DNA of 64,000 nucleotides from positions 248,001-312,000 of the forward strand of contig WGNJ01000015.1 of NCBI GenBank assembly GCA_016124635.1. The letters are read 5' to 3'. The notes under the pieces are model-generated. The model worked only from the letters and a program-made list of their open reading frames with translations, was not told where the DNA came from and did no database searches. The position numbers and the translations under genes are program-made. This document shows positions 51,682 to 60,400 of the stretch, piece after piece (position 1 is the first letter of the stretch; each line of letters opens with the position of its first letter). Origin of the DNA: Alphaproteobacteria bacterium. GTDB taxonomy: Bacteria; Pseudomonadota; Alphaproteobacteria; Micropepsales; Micropepsaceae.

Positions 51682-52491
51682 TCAGTTTCCTTCGAAGATG
51701 GGCTGTTGCTTCGCGACGAACGCATTGTAGGCGCGCTCGAAATCCTTGGTCTGCATGCAGATCGCTTGTGCCTGAGCTTCGGCTTCGATGGCCATGTCCA
51801 GGCCCATGCTCCATTCTTGATTGAGCTGGTTCTTCGTCATCGCATTCGCAAACGTGGGACCTCTCGCGAGCCGCGCCGCCCAGCTTTGCGCCTCCGCCTC
51901 CAACGCGTCGGCAGGCACGATCTTGTTGAAAAAGCCCCAGCGCTCGCCCTCTTCCGCGCTCATATTGCGCCCGTAGAACAGCAGCTCCGCCGCTCGCCCC
52001 TGCCCGATGATGCGAGGCAGAATCGCGCAAGCGCCCATGTCGCAACCCGCAAGCCCGACGCGATTGAACAGAAACGCCGTCTTTGCGTCCGGTGAGGCCA
52101 ACCGAATATCCGACGCCATCGCCATGATCGCACCGGCCCCGGCGCACACGCCGCTAACCCCGGCGATTATCGGCTGCGGCGCATGCCGCATTGCTTTCAC
52201 GAGATCTCCAGTCATGCGCGTGAAGGTCATCAGCTCGGGCATTTCCATCCGCACCAACGGCCCAATGATTTCGTGCACATCGCCGCCGGAGCAGAAATTG
52301 CCGCCCGCGCCACGCAGCACGATCGCCTTCACGTCGTTCGCATAGACCAGCGCCCGAAACAGATCGCGCAACTCTGCGTACGACTCGAAGGTGAGCGGGT
52401 TCTTCCGTTCCGGCCTGTTCAGCGTGATCGTTCCAATGCCTTCGCCGAACGTCCACAGAAAGTGCGCCGGCTTGTAGGTAGCTGGATTCAT
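51682..52491 (-). CDS. Enoyl-CoA hydratase/isomerase family protein
   Basis: A 269-residue crotonase-fold enzyme. The oxyanion-hole segment is '[20 protein letters not shown]', and the second one is '[20 protein letters not shown]'. '[19 protein letters not shown]' follows, carrying the usual active-site loop; the first catalytic Glu of hydratases is not where expected, so a hydrolase or lyase role on a cyclic acyl-CoA is possible. It is first in the minus-strand operon. ATG at 52491 follows AGGGGA by 7 bases. It is divergent from the SDR gene (95-bp gap). The likely substrate is a ring-reduced aromatic acyl-CoA. Confidence 0.85.
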   Translation of the reverse strand: MNPATYKPAHFLWTFGEGIGTITLNRPERKNPLTFESYAELRDLFRALVYANDVKAIVLRGAGGNFCSGGDVHEIIGPLVRMEMPELMTFTRMTGDLVKAMRHAPQPIIAGVSGVCAGAGAIMAMASDIRLASPDAKTAFLFNRVGLAGCDMGACAILPRIIGQGRAAELLFYGRNMSAEEGERWGFFNKIVPADALEAEAQSWAARLARGPTFANAMTKNQLNQEWSMGLDMAIEAEAQAQAICMQTKDFERAYNAFVAKQQPIFEGN

Positions 52492-52586
52492 GGGGTTGTC
52501 CCCTGGCTGCCGCATTGCGAAGCGGCGTTGTTGTCGTTCGCAGAGACCTTAGACTATTTTCCATCGCGAGAAGAACGCGAGGATAC

Positions 52587-53348
52587 GTGCCCGCTCTTGG
52601 AAAACATGCGTTTGTCACAGGCGGCGGCAGCGGGATCGGCCTTGCCATCGCCAAAGCCCTCGCGGGTCAGCAGTGGCAGGTGACGATCGGCGGGCGGAAC
52701 AAGTCGCGCCTTCAAACGGCGCTGGCCACCATCCCAGGTGCACGCATGCGCGTACTCGACGTGACGAAGCCGGACTCGGTCGAAGGCGCGCTGCAAGCCG
52801 CGGTCGACATCAACGGCCCGATCTACTTGTTGGTCAACAACGCCGGCGGCGTGACTTCGGCGCCGTTCGAGAAAACTGGCCTCAGTGCCTGGCGCCACGC
52901 CCTCGATCTCAACCTGATGGGCGCGGTTCACTGCACCCATGCCGTCCTTCGCGACATGAAAGCGGCACGTTGGGGCCGTATCGTCAACATCGCCTCGACA
53001 GCCGGCCTTGTGGGCTATCGCTATGTCAGCGCCTATGTCGCGGCGAAGCATGCCCTCGTCGGCTTCACGAAAGCCCTGGCGCTCGAGGTTGCGACCTCCG
53101 GCGTAACCGTGAACGCCGTTTGCCCCGGCTTCACCGATACCGAAATCATTGCCAATGCCGTGAAGACGATCTCGAAGGCGTCCAACCGCTCGACGGTCGA
53201 CGCGTTGGCGACGTTTACAGCGACGAACCCGCAAGGCCGCCTCGTCAGTCCCACCGAAGTCGCCGCCGCCGTTCTCTGGCTCGCCTCGGACGAAGCCGCC
53301 GCCGTCAACGGCATCGCATTGCCGATCGCGGGAGGCGAAGTCGCATGA
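52587..53348 (+). CDS. SDR-family 3-hydroxyacyl-CoA-type dehydrogenase
   Basis: A 253-residue classical short-chain dehydrogenase. The T-G-x3-G-x-G motif is in 'AFVTGGGSGIGLAIAKALAG', N-N-A-G in 'LLVNNAGGVTS', the catalytic Ser in 'GRIVNIASTAGLVGY' and Tyr-x3-Lys in 'VSAYVAAKHALVGFTKALAL'. All catalytic residues are present. GTG at 52587 gives the family N-terminus; the frame is open to 52515 but that region overlaps the shared promoter. Its TGA overlaps the ATG of the ligase gene (53345-53348), so the two are coupled. It probably oxidises a hydroxyl on the cyclic CoA intermediate. Confidence 0.88.
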   Translation: MPALGKHAFVTGGGSGIGLAIAKALAGQQWQVTIGGRNKSRLQTALATIPGARMRVLDVTKPDSVEGALQAAVDINGPIYLLVNNAGGVTSAPFEKTGLSAWRHALDLNLMGAVHCTHAVLRDMKAARWGRIVNIASTAGLVGYRYVSAYVAAKHALVGFTKALALEVATSGVTVNAVCPGFTDTEIIANAVKTISKASNRSTVDALATFTATNPQGRLVSPTEVAAAVLWLASDEAAAVNGIALPIAGGEVA

Positions 53349-54901
53349 GCACACCGACGATGACCTTCCCCGACGATTTCAACATGGCTGACTACTTCGT
53401 GTTTTCGAACGTCGAGGCCGGGCGTGGCGACAAGGTCGCTATTCGGTTCGAGGATCGCGCGATCACCTATCGCGAGGTCGCCGACACAGTCACGAACGTC
53501 GCGCACGCGCTCGTCGGCCACGGACTGCTGCCTGAGCAGCGCGTCCTGATCTGCATGCAGGATCGCCCCGAATTCGCCTTCGCTTGGTTCGGCGCCATCA
53601 AGGCCGGGGCGGTCGCCACCCAAATCAATCCCGCCTTGCCGTCGAGCGACTACGAATACTACCTCGGCTACGTCAAACCGCAGTTCGTCTTCCTCGACGA
53701 ACTGAGCCTCCCTGAGTTCAGCAAGGCTCTCGCGCGTGTCCGCCATCCGGCTGGCACAAACATCATTGTCGTCGCCGAAAATGCCGGAAGTCACATCGCC
53801 TTCGACACTTGGCTTGCCGACGGCAAACACGCCGATCCTTGGCCGACACGCAGGGACGACCCTGCCGTTTGGCTGTTCACCAGTGGCACGACCGGCCAGA
53901 GCAAAGGTGCAGTTCACACCCACGCTCATTTTCCTTTCAACACCGAAGTCTACGCGAAGAGCTTCATCGGCATCCGCGAGAGCGACGTCACTATCTCGGG
54001 TCCGCGGCTGTTCTTCGGCTATGCGACGGGCACGAACCTCATGTTCCCGTTCGCGGTCGGCGCGACCACGGTACTCTTTCGCGAGCAGCCGACGTCCGAG
54101 CTTCTGTTCAAACTGATCGAGCAGCATCGAGCGACCGTCTTCACCAGCGTCCCGACGCTCATCAACAAGATGCTGCAAGCGCCGCAAGCCGAGCGTCGCG
54201 ACATCTCCGGCGTGCGATTGATGTGGAGTGCGGGCGAGGCCTTACCGCGCGAATTGCACGAGCGCTGGGACAAGACCTTCGGCGTTCCGATCATCGACGG
54301 CATCGGCAGCGCCGAGAGCTTCCACATCTACATCTCGAACCGTCCCGGAGACATTCGGCCGGGCAGCCTCGGCCGCCTGGTGCCGGGATACGAAGCCAAG
54401 CTTGTCGACGATGACGGCACGCCGGTGGCTCAGGGCGACGTCGGCACACTTTGGCTGAAGGGAGAGTCGGCGGCGCTCTACTATCACGCCGCTTACGAGA
54501 AATCGAAGCAGCACCTGCGCGGCGGCTGGATCGTCTCCGGCGACAAGTTTCGCCAGGACGCCGACGGCTATTGGTATTACGAAGGCCGGGGCGACGATCT
54601 GATCAAGAGTGGCGGCATCTACGTCAGTCCGCTCGAAGTCGAGAACTGTCTGATGCAGCACGCGGCGGTGCGCGAATGTTGCGTCGTTCCCAAGAAAGAT
54701 TCTTCCGGCCTCGAGAAACCCCTCGCGATCGTGGTGCTCAAAGAAACCATGCGCGCCACCGAAACCGATATCATCGCGTTCGCAAAGTCGAAGCTCGCGC
54801 GCTACAAGGCGCCGCACTGGGTCACCTTTGTCTCGACGCCGCTGCCACGGAACGATCGGGACAAGATCGACCGCAAGAAGCTGAAGGCTGAACACGCATG
54901 A
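53345..54901 (+). CDS. Aryl-CoA ligase, benzoate/2-aminobenzoate-CoA ligase type
   Basis: A 518-residue adenylate-forming enzyme. The P-loop is 'VWLFTSGTTGQSKGAVHTHA', A5 is 'IIDGIGSAESFHIYIS', and the hinge is 'GWIVSGDKFRQDADGYWYYE' followed by 'GRGDDLIKSGGIYVSPLEVE'. The catalytic Lys is in 'PRNDRDKIDRKKLK'. The sequence is closest in style to benzoate-CoA ligases, which activate aromatic acids with ATP and CoA. Its place opposite the fused monooxygenase/reductase gene makes 2-aminobenzoate the most likely substrate, salicylate the alternative. An open frame extends upstream through the SDR gene but is Arg-rich and has no coding character. Confidence 0.88.
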   Translation: MSTPTMTFPDDFNMADYFVFSNVEAGRGDKVAIRFEDRAITYREVADTVTNVAHALVGHGLLPEQRVLICMQDRPEFAFAWFGAIKAGAVATQINPALPSSDYEYYLGYVKPQFVFLDELSLPEFSKALARVRHPAGTNIIVVAENAGSHIAFDTWLADGKHADPWPTRRDDPAVWLFTSGTTGQSKGAVHTHAHFPFNTEVYAKSFIGIRESDVTISGPRLFFGYATGTNLMFPFAVGATTVLFREQPTSELLFKLIEQHRATVFTSVPTLINKMLQAPQAERRDISGVRLMWSAGEALPRELHERWDKTFGVPIIDGIGSAESFHIYISNRPGDIRPGSLGRLVPGYEAKLVDDDGTPVAQGDVGTLWLKGESAALYYHAAYEKSKQHLRGGWIVSGDKFRQDADGYWYYEGRGDDLIKSGGIYVSPLEVENCLMQHAAVRECCVVPKKDSSGLEKPLAIVVLKETMRATETDIIAFAKSKLARYKAPHWVTFVSTPLPRNDRDKIDRKKLKAEHA

Positions 54902-54920
54902 CAGCGCGTCGGGCATCCGC

Positions 54921-55688
54921 ATGAGCGGAATGACAACAAGGGCGACCTTTGCGGAGAACCCTTGGACGGCCATCCGCGATGCGATCGTAAGCGGCAAGCC
55001 TGTCGTCGCGATACTTCCCTGCGGCGCCACGGAGGCGCACGGGCCCCACCTGCCGCTCAACACGGACGTCATCATCTCCGAAAGCATGGCGGTGGTTGCC
55101 GTGCCGCTCCTGCACGCGCGGGGCTACGCCGCGGCGATTCTCCCGCCGCTGGCCTACATGCCCGCGAACTATGCCGAAGCGTTTGCGGGCACGATCACGA
55201 TCGGCGCGGCGACGGCCAAGGCGCTGATCCTCGACATTGCGCGCAGCCTCAAGGCTCAAGGGGTTGCATGCTTGGCGCTCGCCAACAGCCACTTCGATCC
55301 CGCGAACGTCGCGGTGCTACGCGAGGCGAGCAAAGAGGTCGCCGAGTTGGGCCTTCCCGTCGCCTTTCCGGATTTCACCCGCCGCAAGCTCGCGCAAACG
55401 TTGACCGAGGAATTCCAGTCCGGCGCCTGTCATGCGGGCCAATACGAGACGAGCCTCGTCATGGCGGCGCGCCCTGATCTCGTCGACGAAGCAGCACGTC
55501 GGACGCTCTCGGACAACCCGTCGAGCTTGACTGAGGCATTTGCAAAAGGCGCGCGTACGTTCCACGACGCCGGCGGTCCTGACGCGTACTTCGGGTATCC
55601 GCGCAACGCGACGGCCGAAGAAGGCATGCGCAGCTACGCGATCATGGCTGAAGCCTTGGTCGCGGCGGTCAAGGGCGCACTCGGCTGA
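54921..55688 (+). CDS. Creatininase-family amidohydrolase
   Basis: A 255-residue metal-dependent hydrolase. Metal ligands are visible in 'LPCGATEAHGPHLPLNTDVI' (Glu, His, Asp) and 'LALANSHFDPANVAVL' (His with Asp), followed by 'GACHAGQYETSLVMAARPDL' (Glu). This is the full set for the creatininase fold. Members open lactams or cyclic amides, or act on other small rings. In this gene set it might hydrolyse a ring-cleavage or lactam product of the amino-aromatic pathway; that is inference. The start may be ATG at 54921 or at 54930. It is 19 bp behind the ligase gene. Confidence 0.82.
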   Translation: MSGMTTRATFAENPWTAIRDAIVSGKPVVAILPCGATEAHGPHLPLNTDVIISESMAVVAVPLLHARGYAAAILPPLAYMPANYAEAFAGTITIGAATAKALILDIARSLKAQGVACLALANSHFDPANVAVLREASKEVAELGLPVAFPDFTRRKLAQTLTEEFQSGACHAGQYETSLVMAARPDLVDEAARRTLSDNPSSLTEAFAKGARTFHDAGGPDAYFGYPRNATAEEGMRSYAIMAEALVAAVKGALG

Positions 55689-55697
55689 GCGTAAGCG

Positions 55698-56117
55698 TCA
55701 GCGCATGTGCTCCCACAACTCACGTTCCTCGTCGAGCCGATGCTGCTCGTAGCCTTTGATGGAGCCGCGAGTCACCACGCCGAGGATCTTGCCGCCTTCG
55801 ACGACCGGAACGTGCCGAAAGCCGCCGTCCCACATCATCCGCAACGCGTCGATGGCGACCTTTTGGGGCGCCATCGTCACGGGATTGCGCGTCATGACGT
55901 CGTGGAGCTTGGTGACCGCCGGGCTATGCCCGTCAGCAAGCACGCGGCAAACAGCGTCGCGGCCCGTGAAGATGCCGACGAGATTGTCGTTGCGGTCGAC
56001 AACCAGCACGGAGCCGACGCCACGATCCCGCATATGCTCGCAAGCCTCTTTCACGCTCGTTTCTGCGGGCATGGTCAACGGGCGTTGGTTCAAGACGATG
56101 TCCGAAAGATGTCGCAT
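55698..56117 (-). CDS. CBS-domain pair protein
   Basis: A 139-residue cytosolic protein made of two CBS domains. The first has 'MRDRGVGSVLVVDRNDNLVG' and 'IFTGRDAVCRVLADG', the second 'VMTRNPVTMAPQKVAIDALR' and 'GFRHVPVVEGGKILGVVTRG'. Stand-alone CBS pairs bind adenine nucleotides and act as energy sensors. A GGAGG ribosome site precedes the ATG. It lies 24 bp after the stop of the four-helix membrane gene on the same strand; both sit behind an FNR/FixK-like site, which links it to microaerobic metabolism. It is convergent with the creatininase-family gene. Confidence 0.87.
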   Translation of the reverse strand: MRHLSDIVLNQRPLTMPAETSVKEACEHMRDRGVGSVLVVDRNDNLVGIFTGRDAVCRVLADGHSPAVTKLHDVMTRNPVTMAPQKVAIDALRMMWDGGFRHVPVVEGGKILGVVTRGSIKGYEQHRLDEERELWEHMR

Positions 56118-56141
56118 GGCAGAACCTCCGCGTTTGGCGCG

Positions 56142-56513
56142 TCACTTGGCGAAGACGACGCGCTGAAAGAACATAATGATGAACAGAACTGTCGCGGCCA
56201 TGAGGCCGTAGGCGCCGGCAATGGCGCCGAACACGTCGCCTGCCGCCCAGATCACCCACATACCGCCGATGAAGAACACCGCGCTCGCCACTGCGAGCAC
56301 GAACTGCGGCAGCGCGAGGACCGACCCTGCCAACGCAGGAAACGCGCGATGGATCAGACCGAACAGGGCGAAGGAAGCCCAGCCGATGACGTTGATATGA
56401 GAGTGAACGAGCGCCACGCTGTGGTCATGCGAACGCGCCATCCACTCGCCGAAAACTTCCCCGGCGAGCAGGAACAGCAGCGCAAGGGCGATGTACCAGA
56501 TATCAAGTCGCAT
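56142..56513 (-). CDS. Four-helix membrane protein resembling a CcoN fragment
   Basis: A 123-residue inner-membrane protein with four hydrophobic helices (about 5-24, 36-56, 66-86 and 94-118). The second begins 'VHSHINVIGWASFALFGLIH', resembling the His-containing helices of cbb3 oxidase subunit I and NnrS-like proteins. With two or three His residues it could bind haem, but that is unproven. Small genes of this kind often lie next to cbb3 operons. It is divergent from ccoN (432-bp gap) with an FNR/FixK-like site about 60 bp upstream, and precedes the CBS gene by 24 bp. Confidence 0.65.
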   Translation of the reverse strand: MRLDIWYIALALLFLLAGEVFGEWMARSHDHSVALVHSHINVIGWASFALFGLIHRAFPALAGSVLALPQFVLAVASAVFFIGGMWVIWAAGDVFGAIAGAYGLMAATVLFIIMFFQRVVFAK

Positions 56514-56572
56514 CTGAGCCTCAAGTTGACAGAAAGATTACAGTCTCACTCCGCCGCGAGAGTTGCGCCAAA

Positions 56573-56586
56573 TCAAGAACCAAAAA
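56573..56586 (-). promoter_or_regulatory. FNR/FixK-like site upstream of the membrane/CBS gene pair
   Basis: TTGCG-CCAA-ATCAA matches the FNR/FixK consensus TTGAT-N4-ATCAA at 8 of 10 positions, including both outer TTG and CAA blocks. It lies 60 bp before the ATG at 56513, a normal distance for an activated promoter. Confidence 0.55.
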
Positions 56587-56852
56587 ACAGGTCGATGATC
56601 CCGGCGTTGCACAACGGGCGACTCGCTGCGGCCGGCTGACAAGCGCTACCGACGATCGATCAGAAATGATCCTGCGTACCAATCGCGTTGGTGCGCGAGC
56701 TTCACATCGGTCGGATGCGATCATCGCCAGGCTGCGAGACACCTCCAATTTCTTGTGGAAAAGTGGCGGCGGCGGCAACGATGACCTTTGATGCAAGTCA
56801 CCATCCGTGGACCCTCACAAACCGCGGTTTTGCGTCGCGCCTGCAGGCGTTG

Positions 56853-56866
56853 TTGACCTAGGTCAA
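56853..56866 (+). promoter_or_regulatory. FNR/FixK box upstream of ccoN
   Basis: TTGAC-CTAG-GTCAA is a perfect palindrome of the FNR/FnrL/FixK type. It is centred about 86 bp before the GTG of ccoN. Low-oxygen activation of the oxidase operon through such a site is standard in Alphaproteobacteria. Confidence 0.8.
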
Positions 56867-56945
56867 AGCAACAATGGGCTGCATCACGATGGTGAGGCCG
56901 CAGACCTGCCACCTGCCCGCTAGGGGGCCCTGAGGGATCTTCCAC

Positions 56946-58592
56946 GTGAACACTGAACAAGCTGCGCGCCGCGATCCGCGCTGGGACCTTTTCTTTGCGC
57001 CGGGCATGCTCGTCGCCGCACTGCTTCTCGCGCTGATCGAAGCGGCCAAAAGCCCCGAACCTCAGATGCAAATCCAGGCATGGACCTTCCTGCTTGCGGG
57101 AATTGGGGTCCTGGTTTGGACCGTCCGGCGCTACGCGCGCGGTATCCCGGCGGACGACCAATCGCCATACGCCAACGACATCGTCAAAGCGGGTGTGATT
57201 GCCTCGATGTTCTGGGGCCTCGCGGGAATGGCGGTGGGCCTCATCATCGCTTTGCAGCTTGCCTTCCCCAACCTCTTCTACTTCCCCGACCTGCCTTTCA
57301 CGAATTTTGGGCGCATACGCCCGCTCCACACGTCCGCCGTGATCTTCGCCTTCGGCGGCAACGTGCTGATCGCAACCTCCTTCTATGTCGTTCAGCGCAC
57401 CTGCAAAGCACGCCTCGCCGGCGGCTTTTGGCCCTGGTTCGTCTTCTGGGGCTATCAGATGTTTATCCTCGTCGCGGGGACGGGATACCTCATCGGCGTA
57501 ACCGAAGGCCGCGAATACGCCGAGCCGGAATGGTACGCCGACATCTGGCTCACTTTGGTGTGGGTCGTTTACCTGCTCGTCTTCCTGGGCACGATTTGGA
57601 AGCGCAAAGAGCCTCACATCTACGTCGCGAACTGGTTCTATCTGGCGTTCATCGTCACGATCGCGATGCTGCACATCGTCAACAACCTGTCGATGCCGGT
57701 CGATCTGCTCTCGACCAAGAGCTACTCGGCGTTCGCGGGTGTGCAGGACGCGCTGACCCAATGGTGGTACGGCCATAACGCGGTGGGCTTCTTCCTCACC
57801 GCCGGCTTCCTCGCCATCATGTACTACTTCGTCCCCAAGCGCGCCGAGCGGCCGATCTACTCGTATCGCCTCTCGATCGTGCACTTCTGGACGCTGATCT
57901 TCATCTACATCTGGGCGGGTCCGCACCATCTGCATTACACGGCCTTGCCGGTGTGGGCGCAGACGCTGGGCATGACCTTCTCGATCATGCTCTGGATGCC
58001 GTCGTGGGGCGGCATGATCAACGGGCTCATGACGCTCTCCGGCGCCTGGGACAAGCTGCGCACCGACCCCGTCCTGCGCATGCTTGTGGTCTCGGTCGCC
58101 TTCTACGGCATGTCGACCTTTGAAGGTCCCGTCATGTCGATCAAAGCCGTGAACTCGCTCTCGCATTACACGGATTGGACGATCGGCCACGTCCATTCGG
58201 GCGCGCTCGGCTGGGTGGGCTTTGTCAGCTTCGGCGCGCTCTATTGCCTCGTTCCCTGGCTCTGGAAGCGGCAGCGGCTGTATTCGAATTCGCTCGTCGA
58301 ATGGCACTTCTGGATCTCGACGATCGGTATCGTCTTCTACATCACCTCGATGTGGGTGTCGGGCATCATGCAGGGCCTGATGTGGCGCGCGTATAACGAG
58401 TTCGGCTTCCTCGAATATTCCTTCGTCGAAACCGTCGCGGCCATGCATCCCTACTACATGATCCGCGCCTTCGGTGGCCTGCTCTACCTGAGCGGCACGG
58501 TGATCATGGCCTACAATCTATGGCGCACGGCGCGCGGCGACATCCGTGCCGCGGAGCCCTTGGCCCTCAAACCACAACTGGCGACGGCCTAG
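56946..58592 (+). CDS. ccoN: cbb3-type cytochrome c oxidase subunit I
   Basis: A 548-residue, 12-helix inner-membrane subunit that carries the low-spin haem b and the haem b3-CuB centre. Haem and copper ligand His residues appear in '[17 protein letters not shown]' (His128), '[16 protein letters not shown]' (His277), the pair in '[11 protein letters not shown]' and '[14 protein letters not shown]'. It reduces oxygen to water and pumps protons at low oxygen tension. The start is GTG at 56946, with GAGGGA 8 bases upstream; there is no alternative ATG close by. An FNR/FixK palindrome lies upstream. It is followed 11 bp later by ccoO. Confidence 0.95.
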   Translation: MNTEQAARRDPRWDLFFAPGMLVAALLLALIEAAKSPEPQMQIQAWTFLLAGIGVLVWTVRRYARGIPADDQSPYANDIVKAGVIASMFWGLAGMAVGLIIALQLAFPNLFYFPDLPFTNFGRIRPLHTSAVIFAFGGNVLIATSFYVVQRTCKARLAGGFWPWFVFWGYQMFILVAGTGYLIGVTEGREYAEPEWYADIWLTLVWVVYLLVFLGTIWKRKEPHIYVANWFYLAFIVTIAMLHIVNNLSMPVDLLSTKSYSAFAGVQDALTQWWYGHNAVGFFLTAGFLAIMYYFVPKRAERPIYSYRLSIVHFWTLIFIYIWAGPHHLHYTALPVWAQTLGMTFSIMLWMPSWGGMINGLMTLSGAWDKLRTDPVLRMLVVSVAFYGMSTFEGPVMSIKAVNSLSHYTDWTIGHVHSGALGWVGFVSFGALYCLVPWLWKRQRLYSNSLVEWHFWISTIGIVFYITSMWVSGIMQGLMWRAYNEFGFLEYSFVETVAAMHPYYMIRAFGGLLYLSGTVIMAYNLWRTARGDIRAAEPLALKPQLATA

Positions 58593-58603
58593 GGGAGGCG
58601 CAC

Positions 58604-59335
58604 ATGTTCGATCACGGCATCTTTGAGCGTCACTCGCTGCTCCTAGTCGTCGGCATCCTTATCGTCGTCTCGATCGGCGGCATCGTGGAAATCGCGCCTC
58701 TGTTCTATCTCGAGAGCACGATCGAGAAGGTGCAGGGCATGCGGCCCTACACGCCGCTTGAGCTGGCCGGTCGCGCGATTTATGTCCGCGAAGGTTGTTA
58801 CACCTGCCATAGCCAGATGATCCGTCCGTTGCGCGACGAGGTCGAACGCTACGGTCACTACAGCCTCGCCGCCGAAAGCATGTACGACCACCCCTTCCAA
58901 TGGGGTTCGAAGCGCACCGGTCCCGATCTCGCGCGCGTCGGTAACAAATATTCCGATGAGTGGCATCGCGCGCATCTCGTCGATCCGCGATCCGTCGTCC
59001 CGGAGTCGGTGATGCCGCCGTACAAATTCCTCGAAGAGACCGACCTTCAGTTCGACACGATCGAGGAGGCGCTCAAAGCCAACCGCATCGTCGGCGTCCC
59101 GTACACCGACGACATGATCGCCAGCGCGCGCGCCGACCTGATGGCGCAAGCAAACCCTGAGTCTGACGACGTCGCGGCGTTCCAAAAGCGCTACCCAAAG
59201 GCGCAGGTACGCGACTTCGACGGCAATCCGCAGCGGCTGACCGAGATGGACGCGGTCATCGCCTATTTGCAAATGCTCGGCACCCTCGTCGACTTCTCGA
59301 CGTACAAGGCCGATGCACCGGAGAATCGGAGATAA
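58604..59335 (+). CDS. ccoO: cbb3-type cytochrome c oxidase subunit II (mono-haem)
   Basis: A 243-residue membrane-anchored cytochrome c. A single N-terminal helix (about 11-33) is followed by the haem motif C65-Y-T-C68-H69 in '[18 protein letters not shown]'. The sequence '[20 protein letters not shown]' and '[13 protein letters not shown]' (axial Met region) are typical. It passes electrons from CcoP to CcoN. ATG at 58604 follows GGGGAGG; the longer frame from 58520 overlaps ccoN. ccoQ begins 4 bp after its stop. Confidence 0.95.
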   Translation: MFDHGIFERHSLLLVVGILIVVSIGGIVEIAPLFYLESTIEKVQGMRPYTPLELAGRAIYVREGCYTCHSQMIRPLRDEVERYGHYSLAAESMYDHPFQWGSKRTGPDLARVGNKYSDEWHRAHLVDPRSVVPESVMPPYKFLEETDLQFDTIEEALKANRIVGVPYTDDMIASARADLMAQANPESDDVAAFQKRYPKAQVRDFDGNPQRLTEMDAVIAYLQMLGTLVDFSTYKADAPENRR

Positions 59336-59339
59336 GGCG

Positions 59340-59495
59340 ATGGACTACGAAACCGTCTCGACCTTCGCCAAGAGCTGGGGCGTCGTTTACTTCATGCTGA
59401 TGTTCGTCGCCGTGTGCGCTTATGCGTTCTGGCCGCGCAACAAAGAGAAGTTCGATCGCGCAGCGAACATCCCGCTCAATGAGGACGAACAATAA
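59340..59495 (+). CDS. ccoQ: cbb3-type cytochrome c oxidase small subunit
   Basis: A 51-residue single-helix membrane protein. The helix (about 13-31, 'WGVVYFMLMFVAVCAYAFWP') is followed by a charged tail 'RNKEKFDRAA...PLNEDEQ', the standard CcoQ layout. It stabilises the oxidase complex. It lies between ccoO (4-bp gap) and ccoP, with which its stop codon shares one base (TAATG). Confidence 0.92.
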   Translation: MDYETVSTFAKSWGVVYFMLMFVAVCAYAFWPRNKEKFDRAANIPLNEDEQ

Positions 59496-60370
59496 TGGCC
59501 GACCACAAAAAGGAGATCGACCAGCACTCGGGCACCGAGACGACGGGCCACGAGTGGGACGGGATCCGCGAGCTGAACACGCCGCTACCGCGTTGGTGGC
59601 TGTGGGTGTTCTACGCGACCATCCTGTGGGCGTTCGGCTATTGGATCCTCTATCCCGCTTGGCCGACATTGACCGGGTACACGCACGGCATACTGAACCA
59701 GTCGCAGCGCGATGACGTGACCAAGGCGTTGGCCGCACTCAAGGATCAGCGGCAACAGGCAGCCGCCGCTTTCAGCAACGCGTCGCTGCAGCAGATCGAA
59801 GCCGATCCCAACCTCTTCACCTTCGCACGTGAGGCCGGCAAGTCGGCATTCGGCGACAACTGCGCGACGTGTCACGGCTCCGGCGCGCAAGGCAGCAAGG
59901 GCTACCCCAATCTGAACGACGACGTATGGCTGTGGGGCGGTAAGCTCGACGATATTCAGCACACCATCCAAGTCGGCGTTCGCTCCACCAATCCCGAAAC
60001 CCGTAATTCCCAGATGCCGGCCTTTGGCCGCGACAAGCTCCTTGAGCCGGCGCAAATCGACGATTTGACCGAATACGTCGTCTTCTTGTCGGGCCACCAA
60101 GCCAACCAAGCAGCCGTCACCCGGGCTCAGCCGCTGTTCAAGGAGCAGTGCGCCGTCTGCCACGGCGACGACGGCAAAGGTAATCGGGAATTCGGCGCAC
60201 CCAATCTGACCGACAAGGAATGGCTCTACGGCGGCACGCGTGCCGATATCCACGCGCAGATCGTCAACGGCCGCGGCGGCGTGATGCCGACCTGGGCCTC
60301 GCGCCTTGACCCGGTGACGATCAAAGCGCTGGCGGTTTATGTTCACAGCCTAGGCGGCGGCGAGCAGTAG
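59495..60370 (+). CDS. ccoP: cbb3-type cytochrome c oxidase subunit III (di-haem)
   Basis: A 291-residue membrane-anchored di-haem cytochrome c. An N-terminal helix (about 34-53) follows 'TTGHEWDGIRELNTPLPRWW', the CcoP signature. The two haem sites are C123-A-T-C-H127 and C219-A-V-C-H223, with Met ligands in 'NSQMPAFGRD' and 'GGVMPTWASR'. It accepts electrons from soluble cytochrome c or cytochrome bc1 and hands them to CcoO. The ATG overlaps the ccoQ stop by one base. ccoG starts 31 bp downstream. Confidence 0.95.
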   Translation: MADHKKEIDQHSGTETTGHEWDGIRELNTPLPRWWLWVFYATILWAFGYWILYPAWPTLTGYTHGILNQSQRDDVTKALAALKDQRQQAAAAFSNASLQQIEADPNLFTFAREAGKSAFGDNCATCHGSGAQGSKGYPNLNDDVWLWGGKLDDIQHTIQVGVRSTNPETRNSQMPAFGRDKLLEPAQIDDLTEYVVFLSGHQANQAAVTRAQPLFKEQCAVCHGDDGKGNREFGAPNLTDKEWLYGGTRADIHAQIVNGRGGVMPTWASRLDPVTIKALAVYVHSLGGGEQ

Positions 60371-60400
60371 CGCCGCGACAGTTGTTCGAGTGAGTAGATC

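Larger units (their letters stand above)
56514..56945. other. 432-bp divergent control region of the cbb3 operon
   Basis: It holds two FNR/FixK-type palindromes: an imperfect one near the minus-strand gene (56573-56586) and a perfect one upstream of ccoN (56853-56866). The ccoN ribosome site GAGGGA is near the right end. No open frame with coding character is seen. The middle part, about 56600-56840, shows nothing that I can name. Confidence 0.6.

Noticed and set aside
52673..53344. In-frame extension that would fuse about 224 residues to the aryl-CoA ligase
   Set aside because: The extension is Arg-rich and lies out of frame over the SDR gene, which has all catalytic motifs. The ATG at 53345 overlaps the SDR stop in the usual coupled manner.
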